In this document: one piece after another, positions 37,004-45,591 of the stretch
Layout: the number at the start of each line of letters is the position of its first letter
Numbering within the stretch: the stretch's first letter is position 1
Origin: Smithella sp.
GTDB taxonomy: Bacteria; Desulfobacterota; Syntrophia; Syntrophales; Smithellaceae
DNA: 64,000 nucleotides
Reading direction: 5' to 3'
Assembly (NCBI GenBank): GCA_018056685.1
Contig: JAGPFC010000001.1
Location: forward strand, 1 to 64,000
Program-made: the position numbers and the translations under genes
Notes under the pieces: model-generated
What the model saw: the letters and a program-made list of their open reading frames with translations, nothing else
Told to the model about the DNA's origin: nothing
Databases searched by the model: none

Positions 37004-37031
37004 TCTGAAACAATCGTTGTTTCTGAATAAG
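36999..37031 (+). other. 15-bp inverted repeat upstream of the OmpA-family gene
   Basis: CTTATTCTGAAACAA faces TTGTTTCTGAATAAG with a 3-nt loop and one mismatch. It directly follows the preceding terminator and lies 83 nt before the GTG start of the OmpA-family gene. It may be an operator, a second terminator or an RNA stabiliser; followed by GAAAAGGTTTACTTTTT. Confidence 0.55.
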
Positions 37032-37113
37032 AAAAGGTTTACTTTTTAGCTATTTAGTGTTAATAAACATCAAGTTTTTCTGCAAAATACTCGCCGTGAA
37101 AGGAGAAAAGAAC

Positions 37114-38457
37114 GTGAAGAAACTGAGTGTTTTAGCGGCACTGCTTCTGATGATGTCAGTATTCTCGTCAGCTCAGGCGGAAGTCAGAGCCGGCGCTTTT
37201 TCCTATGGGTTATCCACGGGGGGGCATTTTTTTGAAGGCAATCAGGGTTACAAAGATACGGTTTCGCTGGGATTTCGCGCCGGTTATAATTTTAGCGAAA
37301 ACTGGGAAGCGGAATTCTTTGCCAATGGCATGCCGTCGGAATTTGAAGATTACAAAGACGGAAAACACAGCGACATCTTTACGGTCGGATTGGAAGGTCT
37401 TTACCATTTCATGCCCCGCAACCGCTTTGTACCGTACCTGGCCATGGGCCTCGGCGGCATTTATTACACCTCTGAAGATGACCGGTTTGATCACAGCAAA
37501 TTCATGATCGATTACGGCGTCGGCTTTAAATATTTCGTGACGGAAAATCTATCCCTGAGGACGGATGTGCGCCATTTAATCCCCCTCGGACGAGACGATA
37601 AGTACATTCATAATCCACATGACATTCATAATGATGTGACGCTCACTTTAGGGATCAGCTATGATTTTGAAGGCGTCAAGGAGGATCCGTATCCCCGGGT
37701 TACAGAACAGACAACTCCGGAAGTTATTCCGGACACGGATAAAGATGGCGTTCCCGATAATATCGACAAGTGCGCCGATACGCCTTACGGTTCGGAAACC
37801 GACCAGTACGGTTGTCCGCCGGATGCCGACCGCGACGGCGTCCCGGATATCGCGGATCGATGTCCCGGCACACCGGCCAGCATCGTGGTTGACAAATCCG
37901 GCTGTTCTCCCGATACCGACCGGGATGGCGTGTTCGATTACCTGGACAGTTGCCAGGGGACTCCCGCCGGTGTCAGCGTTGACGAAAAAGGCTGTCCTCC
38001 CGATGCCGATAAGGATGGCGTTACGGACAGTCTGGATAAGTGCCCCCGGACTCCTGCCGGCACACCCGTCAACCAAGAGGGTTGCGAAGAAGCGATCGAC
38101 GCCCCTGTTTCCATTCTACTGAAGATGGAATTCGATTCAGGAAAAGCTTTGATCAAGCCCCAGTATCACAAGGAGCTCCAGACCGTGGCAGTTTTCATGA
38201 AAGAGCACCCTGAGGCAACCGCTACCATCGTCGGCCATACGGACAATATCGGCCCCCGGAAGGCCAATATCCTGCTTTCCAAAAAACGAGCAGAAAGCAT
38301 CAGGCAATACCTGATTGATCAATTCGGCGTTGAACAATTTCGGATTAAGGCGATTGGTTACGGACCCGACAAGCCCGTTGCCAGCAATGCCACCAAAGAG
38401 GGACGGCAGAAAAATCGCAGAATCGTAGCTCTTTTTGAAACGGGCCCGATAAAATAA
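37114..38457 (+). CDS. OmpA-family protein with beta-barrel and thrombospondin type-3 repeats
   Basis: 447 residues from GTG 37114 (AAAGGAG 9 nt upstream; the ATG at 37057 gives a poor signal peptide). Signal peptide VKKLSVLAALLLMMSVFSSAQA, then an eight-strand-like barrel (about 25-190), four TSP3-type calcium repeats of the form DxDxDGVxD...C...TP...GCPPD (about 205-330) and a C-terminal OmpA peptidoglycan-binding domain (VGHTDNIGPRKANILLSKKRAESIRQYL). Links the outer membrane to peptidoglycan. An OprF-like design. Confidence 0.92.
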   Translation: MKKLSVLAALLLMMSVFSSAQAEVRAGAFSYGLSTGGHFFEGNQGYKDTVSLGFRAGYNFSENWEAEFFANGMPSEFEDYKDGKHSDIFTVGLEGLYHFMPRNRFVPYLAMGLGGIYYTSEDDRFDHSKFMIDYGVGFKYFVTENLSLRTDVRHLIPLGRDDKYIHNPHDIHNDVTLTLGISYDFEGVKEDPYPRVTEQTTPEVIPDTDKDGVPDNIDKCADTPYGSETDQYGCPPDADRDGVPDIADRCPGTPASIVVDKSGCSPDTDRDGVFDYLDSCQGTPAGVSVDEKGCPPDADKDGVTDSLDKCPRTPAGTPVNQEGCEEAIDAPVSILLKMEFDSGKALIKPQYHKELQTVAVFMKEHPEATATIVGHTDNIGPRKANILLSKKRAESIRQYLIDQFGVEQFRIKAIGYGPDKPVASNATKEGRQKNRRIVALFETGPIK

Positions 38458-38481
38458 TTTGCAATGTTTTTACTCCTGGGG

Positions 38482-38520
38482 AAAGACCCCGTAACTGATT
38501 TAATGGTTGCGGGGTCTTTT
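38482..38520 (+). terminator. terminator after the OmpA-family gene
   Basis: AAAGACCCCG pairs with CGGGGTCTTT, extended inside by TAAC/GGTTG pairing; T4 follows. 24 nt past the stop. Confidence 0.88.
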
Positions 38521-38532
38521 ATTGTTGAAACT

Positions 38533-38731
38533 CCAATTCCGAAAGCGTAGCGTAGCGGAATTGGTAAGTTGTTGTGAGTCTCAAATTTCAGAAGCACAGC
38601 GTACTGAAATTTGTTGGACGAACTATCCAATCCCAATAAATCGGGATTGGGAACAATCCCGCGAAGCGGAGGGTAATGTACTCGATAAGAAGGAGCGAAA
38701 CGACGTTCGAAGCGTAAGTGTAATTATCCCT
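38533..38731. repeat. hairpin repeat cluster before the MFS gene
   Basis: Two type B hairpins: CCAATTCCG / CGGAATTGG around AAAGCGTAGCGTAG (38533-38564), and CAAATTTCAG / CTGAAATTTG around AAGCACAGCGTA (38582-38613). Then CCAATCCC / GGGATTGG (38627-38650) and a degenerate type A unit ending CGAAGCGTAAG (about 38692-38731). The stems differ completely but the loop is conserved. No gene in 38458-38829. Confidence 0.82.
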
Positions 38732-38829
38732 TGTCGCGGAATAGTTTACAAAGCTTGCTTTGGGGTTCATACCCGTGATTTTTTGATTTATTTTCTGTTA
38801 CTTTTTTCTCCCCTGAAGGAAACTTTTAC

Positions 38830-40050
38830 ATGACAAAAGAGAAAGAAAATACCGCTCAGGAAACAGATGTGGCCCCGCCCTGGCGATCGACGCTTTTTGT
38901 CATGTTCATCGCCCAGTTGCTTTCCATTATTGGTTTTGCGTTTGTCCTGCCCTTTATCCCCTTCTATATCCGTGAAATCGGCGTGATGGATGAAAAGCTG
39001 GTGCCGGTCTGGGCCGGGATTATGATGGCGGCATCAAGCCTCACGATGACCATTTTCGCTCCCTTCTGGGGATGGCTTTCGGACCGTTATGGCCGAAAAC
39101 TTATGGTGGAACGCGCCATGTTTGCCGGCGCTATTATTACCATTGCCATGGGCATGATCAGTAATGTTTATCAACTCCTCGTTCTGCGTTTACTTGCCGG
39201 CGCTTTTACAGGAACGATTTCCGCCTCTCTTGCCCTGGTCTCCTCTGTTTTACCAGGAGCGAAACTGGGATTCGGGCTGGGTTTGATGCAGGTCGGCGTG
39301 TTCTTGGGAATGTCCGTCGGACCGTTGATTGGTGGCGTCATTGCCGACATCGTCGGTTATCGTCTGACTTTCGTTGCCGGCGGGGTAATGCTGCTCCTTG
39401 GCGGCCTCCTGGTTCTTTTTGGAACGAAAGAAAAATTTATCCGTCCTTCTGCCGCGTCGCTGAAGCAAAACGCAAACATCAGAACGCTCTTTACCCTTCC
39501 GGGGTTTGTTGCTTTGATGCTTGTCTTTCTTCTGTTTAATTTTTCAATTCATATCGCCATCCCGATTATACCGCTGTTTATTGAAGAAGTCGGGAACCTG
39601 AAGACAAATGTTGCTTCCACAACAGGATTACTGCTTGCTGTGACAGGAGCCACCGCCTCTATTTCCGCCGCCGCCATCGGCTATTTGAGCGACCGCATGG
39701 GACATAAAAAGGTCCTCATTGTGAACCTGTTCATCACCGGTATCCTGTGGATAATCCATGCCCTTGCCCGTAATATAGACCAGTTGCTCGTTATCCGAAT
39801 CATTTTCGGATTCGCTGTCGGGGGGAATATTCCCACCATGAATGCCCTGCTCGGAAAAATCACGCCAAAGGAAAACTACGGGAAGGCTTATGGATGGATG
39901 GCTTCCATGACCTCTCTCGGCATGACGCTGGGACCGTTAATGGGCGGCGTCATGGCTTCCTATATGGGGCTCCGCTGGCCTTTAATTGCTGTCAGCATTC
40001 TTTTGACACTGGTGGTGATTCCCATCATCATGAGTCTGAAGACCCGTTGA
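38830..40050 (+). CDS. MFS multidrug/solute exporter
   Basis: 406 residues with twelve hydrophobic helices. MFS motif A is present in both halves: GWLSDRYGRKLM (about 77-88) and GYLSDRMGHKKVL (about 280-292). A polar N-terminus of about 22 residues precedes TM1. Resembles the drug:H+ antiporter groups (MdtG/TetA-like). AAGGAAA ribosome site. No regulator adjacent; substrate unknown. Confidence 0.88.
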   Translation: MTKEKENTAQETDVAPPWRSTLFVMFIAQLLSIIGFAFVLPFIPFYIREIGVMDEKLVPVWAGIMMAASSLTMTIFAPFWGWLSDRYGRKLMVERAMFAGAIITIAMGMISNVYQLLVLRLLAGAFTGTISASLALVSSVLPGAKLGFGLGLMQVGVFLGMSVGPLIGGVIADIVGYRLTFVAGGVMLLLGGLLVLFGTKEKFIRPSAASLKQNANIRTLFTLPGFVALMLVFLLFNFSIHIAIPIIPLFIEEVGNLKTNVASTTGLLLAVTGATASISAAAIGYLSDRMGHKKVLIVNLFITGILWIIHALARNIDQLLVIRIIFGFAVGGNIPTMNALLGKITPKENYGKAYGWMASMTSLGMTLGPLMGGVMASYMGLRWPLIAVSILLTLVVIPIIMSLKTR

Positions 40051-40133
40051 TATCTCACCCAATTCCACATTTTCCCCCCTTGACAGCTCAAGACCCGAGG
40101 AGTATCAAATAATCATCATATTGATTAAACTGA

Positions 40134-40346
40134 TCAGCAATCCGTTCGGGAGGTTTTCATTACGCCGAAACAGGGTCTTATGCTGTGGATCTGCCCGCCG
40201 GAACATATCAGGTGATGGCAATGTATGCTGGAGGCATCTTAACAACAGACGCAGTTGCGACAGGAACGTCGGTTACAGTGGATTTCACCGTGCCATCAAT
40301 AAGCATAGGGGCTATCGGAAAGCTTGAAAGAAAATATCAATCTTAA
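40134..40346 (+). pseudogene. remnant of a carboxypeptidase-regulatory-like (CNA-B type) domain protein
   Basis: An open stretch with no start codon or ribosome site that reads HYAETGSYAVDLPAGTY then QVMAMYAGG...VTVDFTVPS, the final strands of a surface beta-sandwich domain (CarboxypepD_reg/PEGA-like). It begins just after a TGA at 40131 and ends at TAA 40344. Most likely the 3-prime end of a deleted secreted-protein gene. The similarity is by eye, so the call is moderate. Confidence 0.5.
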
Positions 40347-40358
40347 AAAGAGGGAAGC

Positions 40359-40511
40359 ATGATGGAATACGGCGTAATGGCATCCAAAACACCGGGGATA
40401 TTTTCCGATCTCCTGTTGCAGTTAAGCAATCTTTGTGATGTAATTCCACTTCCGGTTCTGATAATAATCGGGCTAGCTGTTATTGCTGTCTATTTATTTT
40501 TCAGTCGATGA
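40359..40511 (+). CDS. 50-residue single-helix membrane protein
   Basis: MMEYGVMASK followed by 40 residues whose second half (about 31-48, LPVLIIIGLAVIAVYLFF) is one membrane helix ending SR. AGAGGGA lies 5-8 nt before the ATG and the frame is intact. No family recognised. It sits 41 nt before another tiny ORF and the ferredoxin-like gene, and may be part of that operon. Confidence 0.5.
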   Translation: MMEYGVMASKTPGIFSDLLLQLSNLCDVIPLPVLIIIGLAVIAVYLFFSR

Positions 40512-40551
40512 TTGATTATTGACGAATCCTTCGAATGCACAGGTGTCAACA

Positions 40552-40656
40552 ATGAAAATGATTCGCACGATAATGGGAATATTGAACCCTGTGATTGCTG
40601 CGGAGGCTATTATCGCAGCGTTGATGAAAGAGATGAAAAGGAGAACATCACCATGA
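40552..40656 (+). CDS. 34-residue ORF translationally coupled to the ferredoxin-like gene
   Basis: Starts ATG with AGGTG 7 nt upstream; 34 residues beginning MKMIRTIMGILNPVIAAEAI and ending MKRRTSP. The middle is hydrophobic or amphipathic and the ends are basic. Its stop overlaps the next start as ATGA (40653-40656), the usual sign of coupling. Could be a membrane-active small protein or a leader for the downstream gene. Unknown family. Confidence 0.45.
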   Translation: MKMIRTIMGILNPVIAAEAIIAALMKEMKRRTSP

Positions 40657-41720
40657 CGGAAGATATTTTCCGCCGGTTACAGCAAAGGCTTGACATGTAT
40701 TCCCTGGGATTTCCGGCCACGGAAACGGGAATCGAAATAACAATATTGAAAAAGCTTTTCAGTCAAAAAGACGCGGAGATGTTCCTCGACATGTCACCTC
40801 TGCTGGAAGAACCGCAGGCCGTCGCGCAACGGCTCGAAAGGCCTGTTGATGAAGTGGCAGGACAACTGGAGGACATGGCGAAACGCGGCCTTCTTTTCAG
40901 GCTCAGGAAGGAAACATCGGTCAAATACGGTGCGATTCCCTTCATGCATGGCCTGATAGAGTTTCAGGTCAAACGTTTTGATCGCGAGCTGGGCGATCTT
41001 ATCAAACAGTATTATGCCCAGGGATTAGATCGGGCCATAGCAGGCGTTGAAGGGCTGTTCCTCCGGACCATTCCCGTTGAGAAGTCCATCGTGCCTGAAC
41101 ACCACGTGGCGGCCTTCGATGACGCGGTGGCCCTCATTAAGAAAAACGACACGATCGCCGTCGCCGAATGTCTGTGCCGGAAGGGAAATAAAACCATCGG
41201 CAAGGGTTGCGATAAACCGATGGAAAACTGTTTCATGTTTGGCTCCATGGCCCGGTTTTACATAGAAAACAACCTGGGAAGGCAGATTAGCATTGACGAA
41301 GCGATTGACATTTTAAGAAAATCGCAGGAGGCGGGGCTGGTCACCCAACCGGCCACGACCCAGAATCCCGGCGGGATGTGCAATTGCTGCGGCGACTGCT
41401 GTCTGATTCTCGGCGCAATCAAAAAACTGCCCAAACCGGCGGAACATGTTTTTTCCAATTACCAGGCATCGATTCAACGGGAAGACTGCACCGGTTGTGA
41501 AATATGTCTGGATCGGTGTCAGATGGAGGCCATCGCCATGGATAAAGACGGAATTGCACAGGTCAACCTCGACCGCTGTATCGGTTGTGGTCTGTGTGTA
41601 ACCACCTGTCCCGCGGAGGCCATTACCCTCCTGCTCAAACCCGATGCCGGCAGGCGCATCCTCCCCGCGACAGGCGGCGAACAAATGATGCAGATCGCAA
41701 AAAACAGAGGAATGATTTGA
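40653..41720 (+). CDS. 4Fe-4S ferredoxin-type protein with N-terminal helical domain
   Basis: 355 residues from MTEDIFRRLQQRLDMYSLGF, with AAAAGGAG 9 nt upstream (an in-frame TTG at 40512 is rejected). The N-terminal part (about 1-120) looks like a winged-helix or helical domain. A Cys-rich central part has AECLCRKGNK...GCDKPMENCF and MCNCCGDCC. The C-terminus holds two [4Fe-4S] motifs (CTGCEICLDRCQ and CIGCGLCVTTCP). This architecture is common in anaerobes, often annotated only as ferredoxin. Likely a soluble redox protein; partner unknown. Possibly coupled to the 34-residue ORF. Confidence 0.82.
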   Translation: MTEDIFRRLQQRLDMYSLGFPATETGIEITILKKLFSQKDAEMFLDMSPLLEEPQAVAQRLERPVDEVAGQLEDMAKRGLLFRLRKETSVKYGAIPFMHGLIEFQVKRFDRELGDLIKQYYAQGLDRAIAGVEGLFLRTIPVEKSIVPEHHVAAFDDAVALIKKNDTIAVAECLCRKGNKTIGKGCDKPMENCFMFGSMARFYIENNLGRQISIDEAIDILRKSQEAGLVTQPATTQNPGGMCNCCGDCCLILGAIKKLPKPAEHVFSNYQASIQREDCTGCEICLDRCQMEAIAMDKDGIAQVNLDRCIGCGLCVTTCPAEAITLLLKPDAGRRILPATGGEQMMQIAKNRGMI

Positions 41721-41753
41721 TTGTTCTGAACTCATTCGAAAGGATATATACCT

Positions 41754-43127
41754 ATGGATCAACAACCCCTTATACTCATTGTCGATGACAGCGCCACGAC
41801 CCGGACAGTCATCTCCAGGCAACTGGAAGCTTATGGCGCGAAAATTATCCAGGCGGAAGACGGGGAAAAGGGATGGGAAGTGGCACAGAGTACCGACTTT
41901 GACCTGATCATCTCTGACGTGGAGATGCCCAGGCTGGACGGATTCGGATTATGCCAGCGGTTGAAAAGTAATGACCGCACGCGTGGAATCCCCGTGATTA
42001 TCCTCAGTTCTCTCGACGGGGACAAGGATATTGAAAAGGGCTTCATGGTTGGCGCAGCCGCTTACGTTTCCAAAGCGGAAGCGCATGTGAATTTAATCGG
42101 AACCATCGAAAAAGTGCTCCAGCGGTTCCGTTTTTTCCGCAGTCGCTGCATTCTGGTGGTGGACGATTCCGCGCTGATACGCAGGATGGTTTCGGGCTCT
42201 CTTAGTGAAGCCGGTTTTCAGGTCATGATTGCGGAAAACGGGAAACAGGCCTTAACCAGAATTAAAGAACGGCAACCGGACCTCATCATCAGCGACATCA
42301 ACATGCCCGAAATGGACGGAATTGCATTGTGCAAAAAAATTAATGCCGATCCCGATCTGGCCGTTATTCCTTTCGTCGTCATGAGCACAAACAGCGAACG
42401 CGGTATCATGCGTCGCCTGTTTGATCTGGGAGCTTCCAGCTATCTGGTGAAACCGTTTAACATGGAGCAGCTTTTGATCACCGTCGAAAGGCTCCTCTCG
42501 GATCATTTTCTGCTTTTGCTCAAACAAAAGCAGCTTTACTGTGAAGAAAATAAAATGATGATGACCGGAATCACCAGCTTCGTTGAGACGATGGAGGCAC
42601 GCGATCCCTTTACCAGCGGCCATTCTGAAGCGGTGGCCAAAATCATGTCCCAGATAGGACAGCGGATGAATTTTGACGCGGACACCATCGATTCCATGAT
42701 CATGGCCGGACGCATTCATAACATCGGAATGATTGTCGTCCCTGATGCCATCCTGCTGAAACCCGGTAAGCTGACCGAAGAAGAAATGTCCATTGTTAAA
42801 AAACATCCCGTAAAAGGGGTTTCCATTGTGGAATCCATTCCCAGCATCCAACCGTTACTGCCCGTCATCCTTCAACACCATGAACGTTTTGATGGCAAGG
42901 GGTATCCCAACGGACTCAAGGGACAGGAAATCATGCTCTGGGCCCGAATAGCGGCAGTGGCCGATACGTATAACGCCCTGACGAGCAACCGTTCCTATCG
43001 CCCGCGCATGAGCCATGAAGAGGCAATGCGTGTCATCGAATCCGTCCGGGGCACGCAACTCTGCCCGGATTGCGTTGACGCGTTCAAAAAAATCCCCCTG
43101 TTTGAACTGGACACATTCTTTCTCTAA
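41754..43127 (+). CDS. two-receiver response regulator with degenerate HD-GYP domain
   Basis: 457 residues. Receiver 1 (about 5-125) has phosphoacceptor D55, receiver 2 (about 131-250) has D181 and K233. The C-terminus (about 270-450) is HD-GYP, a c-di-GMP phosphodiesterase fold, with HHERFDGKGYP at 375-385 and H290, H351 and D404 kept. The signature HD is replaced by HN (H322-N323) and the usual following Lys by M326. Activity is therefore doubtful; it may bind nucleotide as a sensor. Follows the ferredoxin gene by 33 nt. Confidence 0.88.
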   Translation: MDQQPLILIVDDSATTRTVISRQLEAYGAKIIQAEDGEKGWEVAQSTDFDLIISDVEMPRLDGFGLCQRLKSNDRTRGIPVIILSSLDGDKDIEKGFMVGAAAYVSKAEAHVNLIGTIEKVLQRFRFFRSRCILVVDDSALIRRMVSGSLSEAGFQVMIAENGKQALTRIKERQPDLIISDINMPEMDGIALCKKINADPDLAVIPFVVMSTNSERGIMRRLFDLGASSYLVKPFNMEQLLITVERLLSDHFLLLLKQKQLYCEENKMMMTGITSFVETMEARDPFTSGHSEAVAKIMSQIGQRMNFDADTIDSMIMAGRIHNIGMIVVPDAILLKPGKLTEEEMSIVKKHPVKGVSIVESIPSIQPLLPVILQHHERFDGKGYPNGLKGQEIMLWARIAAVADTYNALTSNRSYRPRMSHEEAMRVIESVRGTQLCPDCVDAFKKIPLFELDTFFL

Positions 43128-43352
43128 TTGAACGGGCGTCTGTGCGAAAACGAATGTTGTATTTTTAAGATGAAGCACATCTGATGATGGATTGAATAAA
43201 TAATAGTAATAATTCTGCGAGAGCTATAACTATTCTTTATTGGATATATTTCCGAGCATAATGTATTTATCCATCCGGTAATGACGTTATTCTACAGGAG
43301 CAGCGGCAAAAAGGGCTTCTTGTTTGAACGGTTATTTATGGAGGTATGTTGA

Positions 43353-43949
43353 ATGGGTGACACAAAAGTTGTGGATGCAAGAGGACTTGCCTGCCCCCAA
43401 CCGGTAGTTCTCACCAAGCAGGCTTTGGAAATCAATGAAAAGGTGACAGTGCTGGTGGATAACGAAACGGCGCTGGAAAACATCAAGCGCCTTGGAACGA
43501 AACTGGGCTTCGCGATTAAAGTGGAAACAAAAAAAGACTCAACTTTCGAAATAAAATTGAAGCGCAAAAAAGGTGTGGTCGTTTCTTCTTGCAGTGCAGC
43601 AACCGCAGCGGCGGGACCTTTTATCATTGTCATATCGGCAAACACGATGGGACAAGGCAATGACGAACTCGGCTCCGTTTTAATCAGGTCTTTTCTGCAC
43701 ACGGTCGCTGAACAGTCTCAGAAACCCGATACCATCATTTTTTACAATACCGGTGTAAAACTTACTGTAGAGGGGTCGGAAGTCCTGGATGATTTGAAAC
43801 AACTGGAGAGCGCGGGCGTTCAACTGCTGGTTTGCGGCACCTGTTTAAATTATTTTGAGATTAAGGACAAACTTGCGGCGGGCACTGTCTCCAATATGTA
43901 TGACATTCTGGATGCCATGAGCCGCGCGGGACGCTTGCTTACGCCATGA
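43353..43949 (+). CDS. yedF: sulfurtransferase-like selenium metabolism protein YedF
   Basis: 198 residues. The N-terminal TusA-like domain has the CPxP motif (C14 in RGLACPQPVV); the C-terminal half is DsrE-like with VCGTCLNYF. This two-domain form is the YedF family linked to selenium use. First in an overlapping trio with a DUF3343 protein and a cysteine/selenocysteine lyase-like enzyme. AGGTATG-type weak ribosome site (GGAGGTATGTTGA before the ATG). Probably handles a sulfur or selenium persulfide. Confidence 0.88.
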   Translation: MGDTKVVDARGLACPQPVVLTKQALEINEKVTVLVDNETALENIKRLGTKLGFAIKVETKKDSTFEIKLKRKKGVVVSSCSAATAAAGPFIIVISANTMGQGNDELGSVLIRSFLHTVAEQSQKPDTIIFYNTGVKLTVEGSEVLDDLKQLESAGVQLLVCGTCLNYFEIKDKLAAGTVSNMYDILDAMSRAGRLLTP

Positions 43950-44179
43950 ATCAAAAACATTCTTATTCCGTCATGCTGTTCAAGGCGGTGAGTTACGTTT
44001 TGAAGGCGGAAAAAATTCTCAAAGCCGAAAGCATTCCGCACAAAATTATTCCGGTTCCCAAGCACATCAGTTCGGATTGTGGCGTATGCGTGCGCTTTGA
44101 ACCAGCAATCCAAAACAAAATAGAAGCCGCACTATTGAATAAGGTGCAGATAGAAAAAATCAGACCTCTAAATGATTAA
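43946..44179 (+). CDS. DUF3343 protein, small CxxC carrier-like
   Basis: 77 residues. Starts at ATG overlapping the yedF stop (ATGA). Contains C45-G-V-C48 near SSDCGVCVRF, a conserved feature of DUF3343. Genes of this family usually sit with YedF and a class V aminotransferase, as here. A role as a sulfur/selenium carrier is inferred from context only. Confidence 0.82.
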   Translation: MNQKHSYSVMLFKAVSYVLKAEKILKAESIPHKIIPVPKHISSDCGVCVRFEPAIQNKIEAALLNKVQIEKIRPLND

Positions 44180-45372
44180 TGGCCGTCAATCATTTCGTAA
44201 GTGAATCAGGAATGAAGAAAAATATTATTTATTTTGACAATGCCGCTACCTCGTGGCCGAAGCCGCCAGCAACAATCTTGGCCATGCAGAATTATCTGCA
44301 GAACGTCGGCGGCAGTCCCGGTCGTTCCGGACATCGTTTGTCTATTGAGGCGGCGCGAATCATCTTCGATACCAGAGAAAAGCTGGCGCAAATGTTTAAT
44401 GTTCCGGATCCTCTGAGTATCATTCTGACCAGGAACGCAACTGAAGGGTTGAATATCGCTATTTTCGGTTTCTTAAAGCCCGGGGACCATGTCATCACGT
44501 CCGGCATGGAACACAATTCCGTCATGCGCCCTCTGCGTGTTATGGAAACGCGAGGCGTTGATATAACGGTTGTTTCCTGCGCGCGTGACGGGCTGGTTGA
44601 TCCCGGTGATATTCTCAAGGCAGTCAAAAAAAATACAAAGGCAATATTTATCACGAATGCTTCCAATGTTACCGGCACGGCCATGCCGGTTGCCGATATC
44701 GGCAAGATTTCCCGCGAACATGATTTGGCGTTGTGCGTCGATGCGGCGCAGACTGCGGGCTGTTATCCGATTGACGTTGAAGCAATGCATATTGACCTGC
44801 TGGCCTTTACCGGCCACAAGGCCCTTTTCGGCTCTTCGGGAACCGGCGGCCTCTATATTCGCAAAGGTCTTGAAAAAAAAATAGAACCGATCTGCGTCGG
44901 CGGAACCGGCAGCCGTTCGGAGTTGGAAGTTCAGCCGGACTTTATGCCTGACCGCTTTGAGGCGGGGACGCCTAATACAACCGGCATTGCCGGTTTACGG
45001 GCGGGCGTTGAATTCATTCTGGAACAAAGTATCGCGCGGATTAAAGACAGGGAAGAAAAACTGGTCCAGACTTTCATGGATGGTGTCCGTGATCTGCCGG
45101 GCCTGATCCTTTATGGACAAAAATCAGTTCAGCGGCGAACACCGGTTGTTTCCTTTAATATAGCCGGAATGGATCCTGCTGCCGTGGCGATGGCACTGGA
45201 TGAACAATTCGGCATCATGGCACGATCAGGTTTGCATTGCGCGCCGGCCGCTCACAAAACGATCGGAACGTATCCCGCAGGCACCGTTCGTTTCAGTTTC
45301 AGTTATTTCAACACGGAAGAACAAATTATTTCATCCATCGAAGCGTTGAAAAAAATCGGTCAATCACGATAA
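44179..45372 (+). CDS. cysteine desulfurase / selenocysteine lyase-family enzyme
   Basis: 397 residues, class V aminotransferase fold. PLP lysine K214 in LLAFTGHKALFGSSGTGG; catalytic Cys C354 in RSGLHCAPAAHKT; the pocket segments RNATEGLNIA and DAAQTAG are intact. The start overlaps the previous stop (TAATG). Belongs to the cysteine-desulfurase-like subgroup found with YedF and DUF3343. It would release sulfur or selenium from Cys/Sec and load YedF. An inner ATG at 44212 is possible. Confidence 0.9.
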   Translation: MAVNHFVSESGMKKNIIYFDNAATSWPKPPATILAMQNYLQNVGGSPGRSGHRLSIEAARIIFDTREKLAQMFNVPDPLSIILTRNATEGLNIAIFGFLKPGDHVITSGMEHNSVMRPLRVMETRGVDITVVSCARDGLVDPGDILKAVKKNTKAIFITNASNVTGTAMPVADIGKISREHDLALCVDAAQTAGCYPIDVEAMHIDLLAFTGHKALFGSSGTGGLYIRKGLEKKIEPICVGGTGSRSELEVQPDFMPDRFEAGTPNTTGIAGLRAGVEFILEQSIARIKDREEKLVQTFMDGVRDLPGLILYGQKSVQRRTPVVSFNIAGMDPAAVAMALDEQFGIMARSGLHCAPAAHKTIGTYPAGTVRFSFSYFNTEEQIISSIEALKKIGQSR

Positions 45373-45476
45373 TGAATTCAGCGTAAGCGGTCACTTATCT
45401 CAACGTCGCTCAATTTACCATCAGTGATAGCACCATAAAAATTGCAAACAGTTTCTTGCAGGAAACTTTACGCAAT

Positions 45477-45511
45477 AAAAACCCCCTCAAGTCCTTTTGA
45501 CCTTGAGGGGG
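45477..45511 (-). terminator. terminator after the small membrane protein gene
   Basis: CCCCCTCAAG pairs with CTTGAGGGGG around a 10-nt loop. On the minus strand TTTTTA follows. It lies about 80 nt past the stop at 45592. Confidence 0.8.
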
Positions 45512-45591
45512 CGAACCTATATTACCAGATCATGTTTTTGTCGTTGAAGCAGCGGTTACTTTGCCATCTGTTCTATATCGAGTACTACTTC

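Noticed and set aside
40512..40652. N-terminal extension of the ferredoxin-like protein from TTG 40512
   Set aside because: The ATG at 40653 has a proper ribosome site and a coupled upstream ORF in another frame.
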